DNA of 62,102 nt from Opitutia bacterium (GTDB taxonomy: Bacteria; Verrucomicrobiota; Verrucomicrobiae; Opitutales; Opitutaceae). The position numbers and the translations under genes are program-made. Position 1 is the stretch's first letter. The number at the start of each line of letters is the position of its first letter. Under the pieces are notes generated by a model, which did no database searches, had not been told where the DNA came from, and saw nothing but the letters and a program-made list of their open reading frames with translations. The stretch spans positions 1-62,102 of the forward strand of contig CANEVO010000008.1 in assembly GCA_947442255.1 (NCBI GenBank), in the 5' to 3' direction. Positions 37,227 through 48,141 of this stretch are shown here, piece by piece.

Positions 37227-38363
37227 ATGCCGGAAAGCGCCCCGCTCCGCCGTTTCACGGCCCTCGATGGCCTGCGGGGCATCGCCGTGATCCTCGTGCT
37301 GGTGATGCACTACTACGTGGCCGTGCCGACGCTCGAGGGCGGCGCGTGGCACGACGGCCTGAAGCGTGCGTTCAGCCTCTCGTTCTGCGGCGTCGATCTC
37401 TTCTTCGTGCTGTCGGGCCTGCTGATCGGCGGCATCCTGCTGGATTTCCGGGATTCGCCGCAGCTCGTCCCCACGTTTTATCGCCGCCGTTTTTTTCGCA
37501 TCGTGCCGATCTACGCCGTGCTGCTCGCGAGCTTTTTTATTTTTTGGCGCCTTCCGGAACTGAGCGCGATCGGCAACGGCGCCTATTTCGAAAGTTCGGT
37601 CCCGGCCTGGACCTATTTTGGCATGCTGCAGAACGTCGCGATGTCGTCCGCGCGAAACGTCGGGAGCTACTGGCTCGGTCCCACGTGGTCGCTCGCGGTC
37701 GAGGAGCAGTTTTATTTGTTCATGCCGTTCCTCGTGCGCCACCTCAGCCGGCGCGCGCTCGCCTACGTGTGCGTGGTGGCATTCGTGCTGTGTCCGCTGC
37801 TGCGCGTGACCGCTTTGCTGCACGGCGAAAATCTGCTGACCGCAGTCTTTCTCCTCCCGATGCGGGCGGAGGGCCTTTTGGGTGGCGTGCTGTGCGCGAT
37901 CGCGTTGCGTGACGCGCGGATCCTCGACGTGCTGCGAGCGCATTGCCGGCTGATCGGCTGGCTGATCGCCGCCCTCGGGGCCTTCCTCGCCTTGTTCTGC
38001 AGCTTGAACCTGCGCGCCGGGTCGGCGCTCATGGCCTCGTTCGGCTATAGTATTGTCTCCCTGTTTTTCGTCGGCGTCGTCCTGTGGGTGATGCTTTTCC
38101 CCGAGGGCAAGGCCGCGCGGGCCCTGAGCCTGAAACCGCTCTGCGCCATGGGCCTCATCTCCTATTTCGTCTATCTGTTTCACAATCCAACCCTGTTTAC
38201 CCTGCACGGGCTGATCCGCCATCAGCCGGCGATGCATTTTGATGGGATGGGAGCCGGCGTCACGTTGCTGGCGCTGGCCCTCACGGTCGTGCTCGGCGGC
38301 CTGTCGTGGCGGCTGTTCGAATCGCCCTTGGTGAAACTGGGCCGGCAGCGAGGCTATCGATGA
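37227..38363 (+). CDS. Acyltransferase 3 family membrane protein (OafA-like)
   Basis: An integral membrane O-acyltransferase of 378 residues with about 10 hydrophobic segments. The N-terminal signature LDGLRGIAVILVLVMHYYVA contains the family histidine. FCGVDLFFVLSGLLIGGILL and YWLGPTWSLAVEEQFYLFMP with RRFFRIVPIYAVLL complete the acyltransferase-3 pattern. Such proteins add acetyl or other acyl groups to surface sugars. It lacks the C-terminal SGNH domain of longer members. The target is unknown. It overlaps the following Ppx/GppA gene by ATGA. Confidence 0.88.
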   Translation: MPESAPLRRFTALDGLRGIAVILVLVMHYYVAVPTLEGGAWHDGLKRAFSLSFCGVDLFFVLSGLLIGGILLDFRDSPQLVPTFYRRRFFRIVPIYAVLLASFFIFWRLPELSAIGNGAYFESSVPAWTYFGMLQNVAMSSARNVGSYWLGPTWSLAVEEQFYLFMPFLVRHLSRRALAYVCVVAFVLCPLLRVTALLHGENLLTAVFLLPMRAEGLLGGVLCAIALRDARILDVLRAHCRLIGWLIAALGAFLALFCSLNLRAGSALMASFGYSIVSLFFVGVVLWVMLFPEGKAARALSLKPLCAMGLISYFVYLFHNPTLFTLHGLIRHQPAMHFDGMGAGVTLLALALTVVLGGLSWRLFESPLVKLGRQRGYR

Positions 38364-39322
38364 CGTCACCGCGCTCCACCTCCGCCCGGCCGGTCGTCGC
38401 CGTTATCGATCTCGGTAGCAACTCGATCAAGCTGCTCGTCGCCACGCGCCTGCCGGAAGGCTTGTCTCTGGTGGCGCTGACGGAGCGCACGATCGAGGCC
38501 CGCATCAGCGCCGGCATCAACCGCCAGGCACCCCGCCTCGCCGAGGAAGGCATGCAACGCGGCCTCGCGGCCATCCGTGAATTGCTCGTCACGGCGGCGC
38601 CGTTTTCACCGCAGCGCATCGCGCTCGTCGCCACCAGTGCGGTCCGCGACGCGCAGAACGGAGGGGAGTTCGCCGCGCGCGTCGAGGCGGCGACCGGGCA
38701 AAAGATCCGCATTCTCGACGGCGTCGCGGAAGCGAACCTGATCGGCTGCGGGCTGACGTGCGACCCGGCGCTCGCGGCCCTGCGCGATTTCTATGTCTTC
38801 GATCTCGGCGGGGGCAGCCTGGAGTGCCTCGCCTTCCGCGACCGCCGGATCGAGCAGGCGGTCAGCCTCCAACTGGGGTGTGTGCGCCTGACGGAAAAAT
38901 TTATCCCGGATGCCACCCTGCCATTTTCGGAGGCCGCGGCCCGCGCGGTTTCGGCCTACACGCGGCAGGTGATCGCGGACGCGGGTTTCGCCTTCACGCT
39001 TCCGGCCGGCGCCACCGCCGTGGCCACGGGCGGCACGGCGGGCACGGTCCGGGCGATCGCCGGCGCGCAGGCCGGCCGGACCTTCGAGGCGGCGGAATCC
39101 CTGCTACGAACGGCGCGGATCCGCGACCTGTTGACCACGCTGGGCGCGTTATCGCTCGCGGAGCGAAAGAAGATTCCCAGACTGCCGCCCAATCGGGCCG
39201 ATATTTTCCCGACGGCCCTCGCCACCTTGATCGCGGTGGCCGAACTGGGTCGCTTCGCCGCCTTCCGTCACTCGCTGTTCAACCTCCGCTTCGGTCTGGC
39301 GGCGGAGTTGCTGGAAAATTAA
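38360..39322 (+). CDS. Ppx/GppA-type phosphatase
   Basis: A 320-residue member of the exopolyphosphatase/guanosine pentaphosphate phosphatase family with the actin-like ATPase fold: phosphate-1 motif VAVIDLGSNSIKLLV, catalytic region LVATSAVRDAQNGGEF, phosphate-2 motif YVFDLGGGSLECLAF, and the later TGGTAGTVRAIAG. Only the core two-domain form is present; the extra helical domains of E. coli Ppx are missing. Activity on polyphosphate or pppGpp is inferred from family membership. ATG 38360 overlaps the acyltransferase stop. Confidence 0.88.
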   Translation: MTSPRSTSARPVVAVIDLGSNSIKLLVATRLPEGLSLVALTERTIEARISAGINRQAPRLAEEGMQRGLAAIRELLVTAAPFSPQRIALVATSAVRDAQNGGEFAARVEAATGQKIRILDGVAEANLIGCGLTCDPALAALRDFYVFDLGGGSLECLAFRDRRIEQAVSLQLGCVRLTEKFIPDATLPFSEAAARAVSAYTRQVIADAGFAFTLPAGATAVATGGTAGTVRAIAGAQAGRTFEAAESLLRTARIRDLLTTLGALSLAERKKIPRLPPNRADIFPTALATLIAVAELGRFAAFRHSLFNLRFGLAAELLEN

Positions 39323-39349
39323 AGCGGCGGAATCGGGCGCGCGCCCCAC

Positions 39350-40375
39350 TCACTTTCGCGACTCGTGCTCGTGAAACGGCGGCGGCTCGGCCTTCTTGCG
39401 CGACTTCACCGGCGTCGCGATCAGCGCCTTCGCCTTGGCCGAGGCCTGCGCGAGTTTCCGGAGTTGCGCGATCTGGGCTTTGAAATCCTCTGGCACCGGC
39501 GCGCGCAGATCGAGCACCTTGCCCGTCACGGGGTGCGTCAGCACGAGGTGCTCCGCGTGCAACATCACCCGCGCGGGTTGCTGTTTCAGCCGCGGGTCTT
39601 CCTTCCAGCCGTAGAGTGGATCGCCCAGCAGCGGGTGGCCCATCGATTTCATGTGCACGCGGATCTGATGCGTGCGGCCGGTGAAAATTTGGAGCCGCAT
39701 GAGGGCTGCGGTGTCGCCGAAGGCCTCGACCCGCTCCCAATCCGTGCGGGCGGGCTTGCCCCCCTCGCTCACGGTCATGCGGTGACGGTGCGTGGAATGC
39801 CGCGCGATCGCCCGGTCGATCGTGCCGCTGAGCAGCGGCGGCACACCCGCGACGAGCGCGAGGTATTCCTTCTTCAGGGTCCGTGTCGCAAACTGGTCCG
39901 CGAGGGCCCGGTGCGCCTTGTCGGACTTCGCGACGACGATCACTCCGGTGGTTTCCTTGTCGAGCCGGTGGACGATGCCCGGCCGCTCGACGCCGCCGAT
40001 TCCGCTGAGGCTCCCGGCGCAATGCGACAACAGGGCGTGCACCAGCGTGTCCTCCCCGGTGGCCGCGCCGGGATGCACGATCATCCCCGAGGCCTTGTTG
40101 ACGGCGAGCATGTGCTTGTCCTCGAACAGCACGTGGAGCGGGATATCCACAGCCTTCAACTCCGCGGGCACGACATCAGGGAACGAAAACTCGATCGTCT
40201 CCCCGCCCCCGATGGAGTGGTCACGTTTGATCGGCGCGCCGCGCACGGTCACATGGCCGGCGTCGAACGCCCGTTGCAACGCGGTGCGGCTGTGCTCCCG
40301 GAATGCCATGGCAAGGGCCTTGTCGGCCCGCAGCCGGCGGACGCCTTCGGGAACGGTGAAAGATTGAGTGGACAT
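39350..40375 (-). CDS. rluD: RluD-type 23S rRNA pseudouridine synthase
   Basis: A 341-residue RluA/RluD-family synthase. An N-terminal S4-like RNA-binding domain (LRADKALAMAFREHSRTALQ) is followed by the catalytic domain with GIVHRLDKETTGVIVVAKSD, where the aspartate of HRLD is the nucleophile, and the GRTHQIRVHMKSMGHPLLGD motif. The C-terminus is a short lysine-rich tail. RluD modifies helix 69 of 23S rRNA, but RluA/RluC-like specificity cannot be excluded. ATG 40375 begins the S4 domain. It lies 29 bp after the deaminase gene on the same strand and is convergent with the Ppx/GppA gene. Confidence 0.88.
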   Translation of the reverse strand: MSTQSFTVPEGVRRLRADKALAMAFREHSRTALQRAFDAGHVTVRGAPIKRDHSIGGGETIEFSFPDVVPAELKAVDIPLHVLFEDKHMLAVNKASGMIVHPGAATGEDTLVHALLSHCAGSLSGIGGVERPGIVHRLDKETTGVIVVAKSDKAHRALADQFATRTLKKEYLALVAGVPPLLSGTIDRAIARHSTHRHRMTVSEGGKPARTDWERVEAFGDTAALMRLQIFTGRTHQIRVHMKSMGHPLLGDPLYGWKEDPRLKQQPARVMLHAEHLVLTHPVTGKVLDLRAPVPEDFKAQIAQLRKLAQASAKAKALIATPVKSRKKAEPPPFHEHESRK

Positions 40376-40404
40376 GTCGTCCGGCTGATTCCGACAGATC
40401 CCGC

Positions 40405-41391
40405 TCAAAGCGCGACCTGCAACTTCGCCACCCGCGCGATCGTGGCGAGTGCCGCTGCCCGGGTCGCGGCCGGCACGTCCGCGACGTTCCAGCCGTTCGC
40501 CGCCACTTGGGCGAGCTCGGCCGGGGTGAACGCGAGCTCCGCCGCCAGCACCTCGTATTCCTCGGCGATCGAATTGGCGAAACACAGCGGGTCATCCGTG
40601 CTCACCGTACAGTTGATTCCGGCCTGCATCAGCCGGCGCAGGGGATGCTCCCCGATCGAACGCGCCACCTGCAGGCCCACGTTGCTGATCGGACAGATGT
40701 CGAACGTCACGCCACGGTCGGCGGCAAGGCGCACCACCGCGGGATCCTCGACAGCCCGCAAACCGTGCTGGATGCGCGTGACGCCCAGCACCTCGATGGC
40801 TTCGCGCACGCGCGCGGCCCCGTCGAATTCGCCGGCGTGGCACTTGGTCACCTTGCCTGCCGCCCGGAGTCGGGCCCAGACTGCCGCCGTGTCGGGCGCG
40901 GTCGGCAATTGCTCAAAGCCGTGCAGATCGACGCCCGCTAGGCCGTCCCACGTGTGCAGCTCGTCGATCGTCGGCCGCAGCGGACCGTCGAAATCGTTTC
41001 GCACCATCCCGGCAAAGATGCGGACTTCCAATCCAGCCGGCACCGCGGCGCGAATCGCCCGGATGATCTCGTGACCCGGCGTGGCGATGAACTGCGTCAC
41101 CGGCAGGTGAAAGCTCGTCTCCACGTAGCGGACATTCTGGGCGACATGCTTCGTGAAAAGCGTTTTGGCGGCCTCGTGGTAACGCTCGGCCGAGGTGAAC
41201 CACGGCAGCGCGTGATCGAGAAGAATGCGCTCGAAATCCGGAAACGACGGGTAGCGATAGGACCGGGCGCGAAACGCCGGATCGGGCCGCCAGCGCTCGG
41301 GTTCCCACGCCACCAGGAGTTCATAGGGCAGCGCGCCCTCGACATGCAGGTGGGTTTCCGTCTTCGGCAGGGCCTGGATGAAGTCGCGCAT
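40405..41391 (-). CDS. Adenosine deaminase family amidohydrolase
   Basis: A 328-residue TIM-barrel amidohydrolase with the zinc site and catalytic motifs of adenosine deaminases: [17 protein letters not shown] at the start, [26 protein letters not shown] and STDDPLCF. The sequence resembles the adenosine/adenine/aminodeoxyfutalosine deaminase group. Because this genome carries menB, menD and menF of the classical menaquinone pathway, a futalosine role is unlikely, so purine salvage is preferred (inference). It is followed on the same strand by rluD and preceded by the M29 aminopeptidase gene. Confidence 0.82.
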   Translation of the reverse strand: MRDFIQALPKTETHLHVEGALPYELLVAWEPERWRPDPAFRARSYRYPSFPDFERILLDHALPWFTSAERYHEAAKTLFTKHVAQNVRYVETSFHLPVTQFIATPGHEIIRAIRAAVPAGLEVRIFAGMVRNDFDGPLRPTIDELHTWDGLAGVDLHGFEQLPTAPDTAAVWARLRAAGKVTKCHAGEFDGAARVREAIEVLGVTRIQHGLRAVEDPAVVRLAADRGVTFDICPISNVGLQVARSIGEHPLRRLMQAGINCTVSTDDPLCFANSIAEEYEVLAAELAFTPAELAQVAANGWNVADVPAATRAAALATIARVAKLQVAL

Positions 41392-41457
41392 GAGAATGGC
41401 AGGAGCGAGTAGTAGGCAGCGGGTAGAAAACGATTGGGGACTGACGATCCCTCCTCG

Positions 41458-42600
41458 CTACCCGCCACGCGCTACTCCCTGCTTTTTTCCAAGCAGATAA
41501 TCCGGGTTCAACTTGTGCAGGGCCTTCGGCACGAAAAGCCCGTCCTTGCGGATCAATTTGCCGTCGAACCAGATTTCGCCGCCGCCGTATTCGGGGCGCT
41601 GGATGCACACCATGTCCCAGTGGACCTGCGATTTGTTGCCGTTGCCCACGCCCTCGTAGGCCTGCCCGGGCGTGAAGTGAAAAGAACCGGCGATTTTCTC
41701 GTCGAAAAGAATGTCGCGCATCGGTTCGAGAATGTACGGGTTGAAGCCGATCGCGAACTCGCCGATGTAGCGGGCTCCGGCGTCGCTATCGAGAATCTCG
41801 TTCAGCCGCTTGGTGTTGCTCGATGTCGCCTCGACAATCTTGCCGCCCTTGAAGGCCAGCCGGATGTTGTCGAAGGACGCCCCGAGATAAACCGTCGGCG
41901 CGTTGTACTGCACGTGGCCCTCGACGCTGTCCTTCACCGGGCATGAAAATACCTCGCCGTCCGGGATGTTGCGGAGGCCGCCGCAGGGCTGGGCGCCGAT
42001 GCCCTTGATCGAGAAACGCAGGTCGGTCCCCGGGCCCTTGATGTGCACGCGATCGGTCTTCTTCATCAGGTCCGCGAGCACCTTCATCCCGGGCGTCAGC
42101 CGCGAATAATCCAGCGTGCAAACCTTGAAATAGAAATCCTCAAACGCCTCCGTGCTCATGGCGGCCTGCTGCGCCATGGCCGAGGTCGGCCAGCGCAGCA
42201 CCACCCATTTCGTCCTGCCCACCCGGTAATCCAGCACGGGCTTCATGAGCCGGGAGACGAGCTGGACGCGGTCGGAAGGCACATCCGATACCTCGAAGAT
42301 ATTCCCGGAGCCGCGCAGCGCGATATAGGCATCCATTTTCTGCATGCGCACGAGTTCGACGTCGGCGTGCGGCGCGAACTGCGCTTCTTCCGCGCCCAGG
42401 GAGAGTTCCCGGGTCACCCGCGCCCGGTGAATCTGCACATAGGGAAACGCCCCCCGGGCCCGCGTCGCCCGGATCAGGGCGATCACCATGGCATCGGGCA
42501 CATCGAAGGCGTCGATGAGCACCCGCTCGCCCTTTTTCAGCGCCGTCGAGAAACCCGTCAGGCCACGCGCCAGTTCGGAAAAACGCGGATCGATAATCAT
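41458..42600 (-). CDS. M29-family (thermophilic-type) metallo-aminopeptidase
   Basis: A 380-residue protein matching the M29 aminopeptidases (aminopeptidase T/AmpS group): [20 protein letters not shown], an N-terminal alpha/beta domain, then [20 protein letters not shown], the [20 protein letters not shown] metal region and the C-terminal [10 protein letters not shown] with [12 protein letters not shown]. It removes N-terminal residues from peptides with two metal ions in family members. No signal peptide, so cytosolic. ATG 42600 begins [14 protein letters not shown]. It is followed by the adenosine-deaminase-like gene and preceded by lpxK on the same strand, gaps 55-67 bp. Confidence 0.88.
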   Translation of the reverse strand: MIIDPRFSELARGLTGFSTALKKGERVLIDAFDVPDAMVIALIRATRARGAFPYVQIHRARVTRELSLGAEEAQFAPHADVELVRMQKMDAYIALRGSGNIFEVSDVPSDRVQLVSRLMKPVLDYRVGRTKWVVLRWPTSAMAQQAAMSTEAFEDFYFKVCTLDYSRLTPGMKVLADLMKKTDRVHIKGPGTDLRFSIKGIGAQPCGGLRNIPDGEVFSCPVKDSVEGHVQYNAPTVYLGASFDNIRLAFKGGKIVEATSSNTKRLNEILDSDAGARYIGEFAIGFNPYILEPMRDILFDEKIAGSFHFTPGQAYEGVGNGNKSQVHWDMVCIQRPEYGGGEIWFDGKLIRKDGLFVPKALHKLNPDYLLGKKQGVARGG

Positions 42601-42655
42601 GCGGCCAGCTAACGCCACCCGCACGTTGCGTCGCAAGGGCGAAACCGTGGCGGGT

Positions 42656-43858
42656 TCAACCCGCCCGCACCGTAGTTTGCGGAAAGCAGATCCGCGACAC
42701 CGCCTCGTCGAAGTCGGCCGCACCGTGGATGATGTCGATTTCGAGCCGCAGGTAGTAAAACGGCAGCGGCCCGCGAAACCCCGGCGCGATCCGCACCGCG
42801 TCCTTCTCCGTCGTCACAACGCACTCCGCACCTTCGCGCTGCGCCATGGCGAACAGTTCCACGAGGTCCTCCTCCACGAAGCGATAATGGTCGCGGAAAC
42901 GCTCCCGCCCGACCAGCCGCGCGCCAAGGTCTCGCAGGAATTTCTCGAAGCTCTCGGGGGTCGCGATGCCGCTGAAGGCAAACACGCGCCGGCCCTTCAG
43001 AAAGGCCAGCGGCTCGCGCCCCTCGGCGGCATCGAACGGAGCCCCGAACCGCTGCAGGTATTGGGGCCGGTGGGCGCACTCGATGATGTCGACACCGGGA
43101 TTGTGGCGTTCGATCAGCCGCTCCAATTCAAGATCGCGCTGACCGTTGGACTTCGTCAGAAAAACGTAGCTCGCGCGGCGGAGGTGCTTGATCGGCTCGC
43201 GCAGGATGCCGCGCGGGAGCAGCTGGCCGTTGCCGAAGGGATTCGTCTTGTCGACGAGCAGCAGGTTGAGGCGGCCCTTGAGCGGGAGGTATTGAAAACC
43301 GTCGTCGAGCACCAGGGTGTCGCAGCCGAATTTCTTGATCGCGAACGCCCCCGCCTTCACGCGGTTCTTGTCCACGAGGACGATCACGCCGGGGAGGTTG
43401 CGCGCCAGCATGTAGGGCTCGTCGCCCGCCTCCTCGCTGTCGAGGAGCACGCGTTCGCCGTCGCTGACAATGCGGGGCGGAAGCTCGGCGGCATCGGTCA
43501 GCGCGTGCCACGCCCGCTGCCACAGCGGGGGCTTCTTGCTCTTGTAACCACGGCTGAGGATGGCGACCTTGCGGCCACGGTCGCGCAGGGCCTTGGCGAA
43601 TTTTTCCACCACGGGCGTCTTGCCCGTTCCGCCCACCGTGAGGTTTCCGACTACCACGACGAGGCAACCGAGCGGCTGGTCGTGCAGAATACGATGCCGG
43701 TAAAGCCAGAGGCGGGCCTGGGTCACGCCATTGAAGAGCCACGAAAGGGTCTGGAGAAACGCGCCGTAAACCATCGGTCCCGCCCCGGCGTGGCGGCCGT
43801 AAATTACGTCGATCGTGTAAAGTTCGAGCGCGTTGGTTTGTTTCTTAAGCCAGGACAT
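42656..43858 (-). CDS. lpxK: Tetraacyldisaccharide 4'-kinase
   Basis: LpxK phosphorylates the 4' position of the lipid A precursor at the inner membrane, showing that this organism makes lipid A. The 400-residue protein has an N-terminal membrane-associated helix region ([20 protein letters not shown]), the Walker [69 protein letters not shown] and the C-terminal [12 protein letters not shown]. It is longer than E. coli LpxK (328), mainly through insertions. ATG 43858 begins [14 protein letters not shown]. It diverges from the aminotransferase gene across about 170 bp that contains a 6-bp stem hairpin near 43930. Confidence 0.93.
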   Translation of the reverse strand: MSWLKKQTNALELYTIDVIYGRHAGAGPMVYGAFLQTLSWLFNGVTQARLWLYRHRILHDQPLGCLVVVVGNLTVGGTGKTPVVEKFAKALRDRGRKVAILSRGYKSKKPPLWQRAWHALTDAAELPPRIVSDGERVLLDSEEAGDEPYMLARNLPGVIVLVDKNRVKAGAFAIKKFGCDTLVLDDGFQYLPLKGRLNLLLVDKTNPFGNGQLLPRGILREPIKHLRRASYVFLTKSNGQRDLELERLIERHNPGVDIIECAHRPQYLQRFGAPFDAAEGREPLAFLKGRRVFAFSGIATPESFEKFLRDLGARLVGRERFRDHYRFVEEDLVELFAMAQREGAECVVTTEKDAVRIAPGFRGPLPFYYLRLEIDIIHGAADFDEAVSRICFPQTTVRAG

Positions 43859-44032
43859 AGAGTGCTTGCGGTGCAAAAACCTAAGATTGACCCGGCAGGC
43901 CACGTAAACAGTTTTCGGAGCGCCTGCGCACTTTCGCAGGTTCCATCTTCGATGTCCAACCACACAACCAAAACCAGCGCCGGGCGTCCGCCGCCGATTG
44001 CGCGCCGTTAAGGTTGTCCCACCACACCAACC

Positions 44033-45121
44033 ATGAGCTACAAATTATTCATTCCGGGCCCCGTCGCCGTTTCGGAAAAGACCCTGCGGGCCATGGCCCA
44101 GCCGATGATCGGCCACCGCAGCACGGACTTTGTCGCGCTCTACAATTCCATCCAGCCCGAGTTGCAGGCCCTGTGCTACACCCGGGACCCGGTCTACCTG
44201 TCCACCAGCAGCGCCTGGGGCGTGATGGAGGGTTCCCTCCGCAACGTCGTTAAAAAGAAGGTGCTCAACTGCATGAACGGCGCCTTCTCGGACAAGTGGT
44301 ACGACGTCGCCCTGCGCTGCGGCAAACAGGCCACCGCCCTGAAGTTCGAATGGGGCCAGCCCGTGGATCCCGAGGCCATCCGCAAGGAACTCGCCACCGG
44401 CGCGTACGACGCGCTCACGCTCATCCACAACGAGACGTCCTGCGGCTGCATGAGCGACCTCGCGGCGATCATGCAGGTCGTCCGGGAGTTTCCCGACGTC
44501 ATCGCCATCGTCGACACCGTCAGCTCGCTCAGCGCGCTGCCGATCAAGAAGGACGAACTCGGCATCGACGTGCTGGTGGCCGGTTCGCAAAAAGCTTTCG
44601 CCCTGCCGCCCGGCCTCTCGTTCCTCTCCGTCTCGAAGAAGGCGCTGGATCGCGCCGCAACGACCGCCGACCGCGGCTACTATTTCGACTACGTCGAATT
44701 CCAGAAGAACCACGAGGCCGGCATGACGCCGAGCACCCCGGTAATTTCGCTGTTCTACGCGCTCCGCTCGAAACTCGACGACATCAAGGCCGAGGGCCTC
44801 GAGGCGCGTTATGCCCGGCATGCCCGGCTCAACCAGACCGTGCGCGATCACGCCCTCGCCAAGGGTTTCAAGATGTTCCCGAAGGACGGCTACGGCTCAG
44901 TAACGCTGAACTGCTTCGCCAACACGCTGAACATCGACCTCGGCGCGCTGAACAAGATTTTGAAGTCGAAGCATCAGCTCGTGATCGATGGCGGCTATGG
45001 AAAGCTCAAAGGAAAGACCTTCCGCATCTCCAACATGGGCGACGAGACCGACGACACGATCGCGGTCATGCTGAAAGCGTTCGATTCCGCGCTGGCCGAA
45101 ACGCCCAAGGCGACGGCCTGA
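44033..45121 (+). CDS. Class V PLP aminotransferase (alanine-glyoxylate/serine type)
   Basis: A 362-residue aminotransferase opening with [20 protein letters not shown], the small-subunit start typical of alanine-glyoxylate and serine-pyruvate transaminases. The pyridine-binding aspartate is in [14 protein letters not shown] and the Schiff-base lysine is K187 in [16 protein letters not shown]. Phosphoserine aminotransferases of some bacteria belong to the same branch, so a role in serine biosynthesis is possible. Its flanks (lpxK on the other strand, topB downstream) give no functional clue. Confidence 0.85.
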   Translation: MSYKLFIPGPVAVSEKTLRAMAQPMIGHRSTDFVALYNSIQPELQALCYTRDPVYLSTSSAWGVMEGSLRNVVKKKVLNCMNGAFSDKWYDVALRCGKQATALKFEWGQPVDPEAIRKELATGAYDALTLIHNETSCGCMSDLAAIMQVVREFPDVIAIVDTVSSLSALPIKKDELGIDVLVAGSQKAFALPPGLSFLSVSKKALDRAATTADRGYYFDYVEFQKNHEAGMTPSTPVISLFYALRSKLDDIKAEGLEARYARHARLNQTVRDHALAKGFKMFPKDGYGSVTLNCFANTLNIDLGALNKILKSKHQLVIDGGYGKLKGKTFRISNMGDETDDTIAVMLKAFDSALAETPKATA

Positions 45122-45342
45122 GCGGATCGTCCGACCCGGCGGCGAAGGCCGCCATTGCCTCCATACCCGTCGTATCCGATCGCCGATCGGTCCGGTTGGG
45201 CGTGAGCCCGGCCGCCCCGATCCCGCCATAAAATTCACGGCGCGAATGGCGGCTGGAGCGATGGATTAGTCGCGGGCCGAGGGAGATCGGCTGAAAACAA
45301 TTTCTTGCACTTCGTCGTCCCGCGGGTAACGGCTCGCGTTAC

Positions 45343-48141
45343 ATGAAGTCACTTGTCATCGCCGAGAAGCCGTCTGTGGCGGCGGATCTGGCGCGTTCCC
45401 TCGGGAAAATTCCAAAGAAAGGCGACCATTACGAAAACGACGACTACGTCATCTCGTATGCGCTCGGCCACCTCGTGGAACTCGAGATGCCGGAGGACAT
45501 CGACAAGAAGAAATACGGCTTCTGGCGGCTCGAGACGCTGCCCATCATTCCGGCGAAATTCGGCCTCAAACCGATCGAGCAGTCCAAGGAACGCTTCGGT
45601 GCGCTGAAAAAGCTCCTCGGCCGCAAGGATATCGGCCAGGTCATCAACGCCTGCGACGCCGGGCGGGAGGGCGAGCTGATCTTCGCCTACCTTTACCAGC
45701 TCACAAAGTGCAAGCTGCCGGTGAAGCGCGCCTGGATGCAGACGATGACCACCGGCGGCATCCAGGAAGCGTTCAAGAACCTGCGCGACGGCGCGAAGAT
45801 GAAGGGCCTCGAGGACGCCGCGCGGTGCCGGAGCGAAAGCGACTGGCTGATCGGCATCAACGGCACGCGCGCGCTGACCAAGCGCATGTTCGGCTCCCGG
45901 GCCGGTAACGTCGCCTCGGTCGGTCGCGTGCAGACGCCGACACTCGCGATCGTCTACGCCCGCGAGCTGGAGATCCGGAACTTCAAGCCGCGCGACTACT
46001 GGCGCGTCACCGCCACCTTCGAGGTGGCCAAGGGCCGCTACGAGGGCGTCTACCAGCGGCCCAATTTCAAGCGGGCGGAAAACGACGAGTACGACCGCAT
46101 CGATCGCGTTTGGGCGAAGGCGGTGGCCGAGGCGGTGCTCGCCGCCTGCCAGGGCCAACCGACCGCCAGCGTCAGTGAGGAGAAAAAAGGCAGCACCCAG
46201 GCCGCGCCCCGCCTCTACGATTTAACGACGCTCCAGCGCGAGGCCAACAACCGCTACGGCCTGCCCGCCCGCCGCACACTCCAGATCGCCCAGGCGCTCT
46301 ACGAGCGTCACAAGATGATCACCTACCCCCGCACCGACTCGCGCGCGTTGCCGGAGGATTATATTCCCACCTGTCGCGAGACGCTCAACAATCTCTCCGG
46401 TGACCTCGGGGGCCATGCGCACAAGGTCCTCGAAGCCGGCTGGCTCCGCCCGAACAAGCGCATCTTTAATAATGCGCAGATCTCGGATCACTTCGCGATC
46501 ATCCCGACGGCGCACGAGGCCAAGAACCTCGACGACATGGAGGCCAAGGTGTTCGACATGATCGCCCGCCGCTTTGTCGCCGCGTTCTACCCTGCCGCCG
46601 AGTTCGACGTCACCACGCGCATCAGCACGGTGACGCCCGGCCACGATTTCAAAACCGAGGGCAAGGTCCTCACCTTCCCCGGCTGGCTGGCGGTTTACGG
46701 CAAGAATACCGTCGACGACGATTCGCCCGATTCGAAAGCCCTGCCTGCGCTGACCGCCGAGGACGGCTCGCCCACCAAGGCGAAGACGGTCGACCCCATC
46801 CTTCACGCCGAGACGACGAAGCCGCCGCCGCGCTACACGGAAGCCACGCTTCTCTCCGCGATGGAAGGCGCCGGCAAGCTCGTCGAAGACGAGGAAATTG
46901 CCGAAGCCATGAAGGAACGCGGCCTCGGCACCCCCGCGACGCGCGCCGACACGATCGACGGTCTCATCAATCAGAAGTATGTCGACCGCCCGCTGCGCGA
47001 ACTCATCCCGACCGCCAAGGCCGAGCAGTTGATCCAGTTTCTCGGGGCCGTGAAGGCCGATGCTCTCACCCAGCCGGCGATGACCGGCGAATGGGAGTTC
47101 AAGCTCCGTCAGATGGAGCACAATAAGTTCTCCCGCGCCCAGTTCATGGACGAGGTGATCGAGCAGACGAAGGGTATCATCGAACGCGTGAAAGGCTTCG
47201 AGGAGGACGACTCCGTCGCCCGCGTCACGGACATCCCCTCCCCGACGGACGGCAAGCCCCTGCGCGAAACCCTCCGCGGCTACAAATCCCAGGACGGCGA
47301 GTTCATGATCTACAAGGTGATCGGCGGTCGCCGGATGGAGGAACCCGAGGTCCGCGAACTCGTCACCGCCGGCAAGGTCGGCCCGCTCGACGGTTTCATT
47401 TCGGCCAAGACGCGCAGCCGTTTTTCCGCCCTGCTCAAGCTCGTCAAGGACGAGGAGAAGGGAAAGTGGGTCGCGCAGTACGATTTCGGCGACAAAGTCG
47501 ATCTCGGCACCGTCGAGCCCTATTGGACCGATCCCAAAACCGGTGGGGGTCTTTGCGAGGTCGGCTCCAGTCACGTGCTGCGTGAGCGCGACGGCGAGGG
47601 CTGGAAACAAACCTTCCGCATCGGCCGCCTGATGTGCCAGAAGCCGATCACGCGCGAGATGGCCATCCAACTCGTCGCCGAGGGCAAGACCTCGGTCATC
47701 GAAAATTTTATCTCGAAAAAGGGCCGGCCGTTCAGCGCGATGCTAAAGCGCGAGGGCCCGAAGTTCTCGTGGGAGTTTCCACCGCGCGCACCGAAGCTCG
47801 ACAAGGACGGCAATCTCATCGCCCGCAAGGCGAAGACGCCGCCGGACCTCTCCAAGGGCGTCATGCTCGGCAAGAGCAAGATGCACAAGGACGCCGAGAT
47901 CGTCGAAACGCCCGAGGCATTTTACGTGCGCAAGCCCGACCAGGACAACCGCATCGTATTCACGTTGAAGAAGCAGCTGTGCGGCAGAGAGATTCCCGCC
48001 GACGAGGCGTTGAAGCTCTTCGAGAACGGTCGCACCGAGCTCATCCAGGGTTTCATGTCGAAACGCGGCATGCCGTTCGGGGCCTACCTCGTGTTGTCGA
48101 AGACCGGCGTGAAGGCGGAGTTCGAGTTTCCGCCGCGCTAG
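45343..48141 (+). CDS. topB: Type IA DNA topoisomerase III with extended C-terminus
   Basis: A 932-residue type IA topoisomerase that relaxes and decatenates DNA. The N-terminal TOPRIM domain has KSLVIAEKPSVAADLARSLG and NACDAGREGELIFAYLYQL with the acidic metal triad. The active-site tyrosine is Y328 in KMITYPRTDSRALPEDY. The 4-domain core ends near 620. Beyond it lie three tandem repeats of about 90 residues, each ending in a pattern like FISKKGRPFSAMLKREGPKF followed by FEFPPR. The standard E. coli TopB is about 650 residues, so these repeats account for the extra length. The 221 bp before it contain no gene. Confidence 0.92.
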   Translation: MKSLVIAEKPSVAADLARSLGKIPKKGDHYENDDYVISYALGHLVELEMPEDIDKKKYGFWRLETLPIIPAKFGLKPIEQSKERFGALKKLLGRKDIGQVINACDAGREGELIFAYLYQLTKCKLPVKRAWMQTMTTGGIQEAFKNLRDGAKMKGLEDAARCRSESDWLIGINGTRALTKRMFGSRAGNVASVGRVQTPTLAIVYARELEIRNFKPRDYWRVTATFEVAKGRYEGVYQRPNFKRAENDEYDRIDRVWAKAVAEAVLAACQGQPTASVSEEKKGSTQAAPRLYDLTTLQREANNRYGLPARRTLQIAQALYERHKMITYPRTDSRALPEDYIPTCRETLNNLSGDLGGHAHKVLEAGWLRPNKRIFNNAQISDHFAIIPTAHEAKNLDDMEAKVFDMIARRFVAAFYPAAEFDVTTRISTVTPGHDFKTEGKVLTFPGWLAVYGKNTVDDDSPDSKALPALTAEDGSPTKAKTVDPILHAETTKPPPRYTEATLLSAMEGAGKLVEDEEIAEAMKERGLGTPATRADTIDGLINQKYVDRPLRELIPTAKAEQLIQFLGAVKADALTQPAMTGEWEFKLRQMEHNKFSRAQFMDEVIEQTKGIIERVKGFEEDDSVARVTDIPSPTDGKPLRETLRGYKSQDGEFMIYKVIGGRRMEEPEVRELVTAGKVGPLDGFISAKTRSRFSALLKLVKDEEKGKWVAQYDFGDKVDLGTVEPYWTDPKTGGGLCEVGSSHVLRERDGEGWKQTFRIGRLMCQKPITREMAIQLVAEGKTSVIENFISKKGRPFSAMLKREGPKFSWEFPPRAPKLDKDGNLIARKAKTPPDLSKGVMLGKSKMHKDAEIVETPEAFYVRKPDQDNRIVFTLKKQLCGREIPADEALKLFENGRTELIQGFMSKRGMPFGAYLVLSKTGVKAEFEFPPR

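Noticed and set aside
40405..41391. Aminodeoxyfutalosine deaminase for menaquinone
   Set aside because: The family resemblance is real, but menB, menD and menF nearby show the classical menaquinone route, so a futalosine role is improbable.
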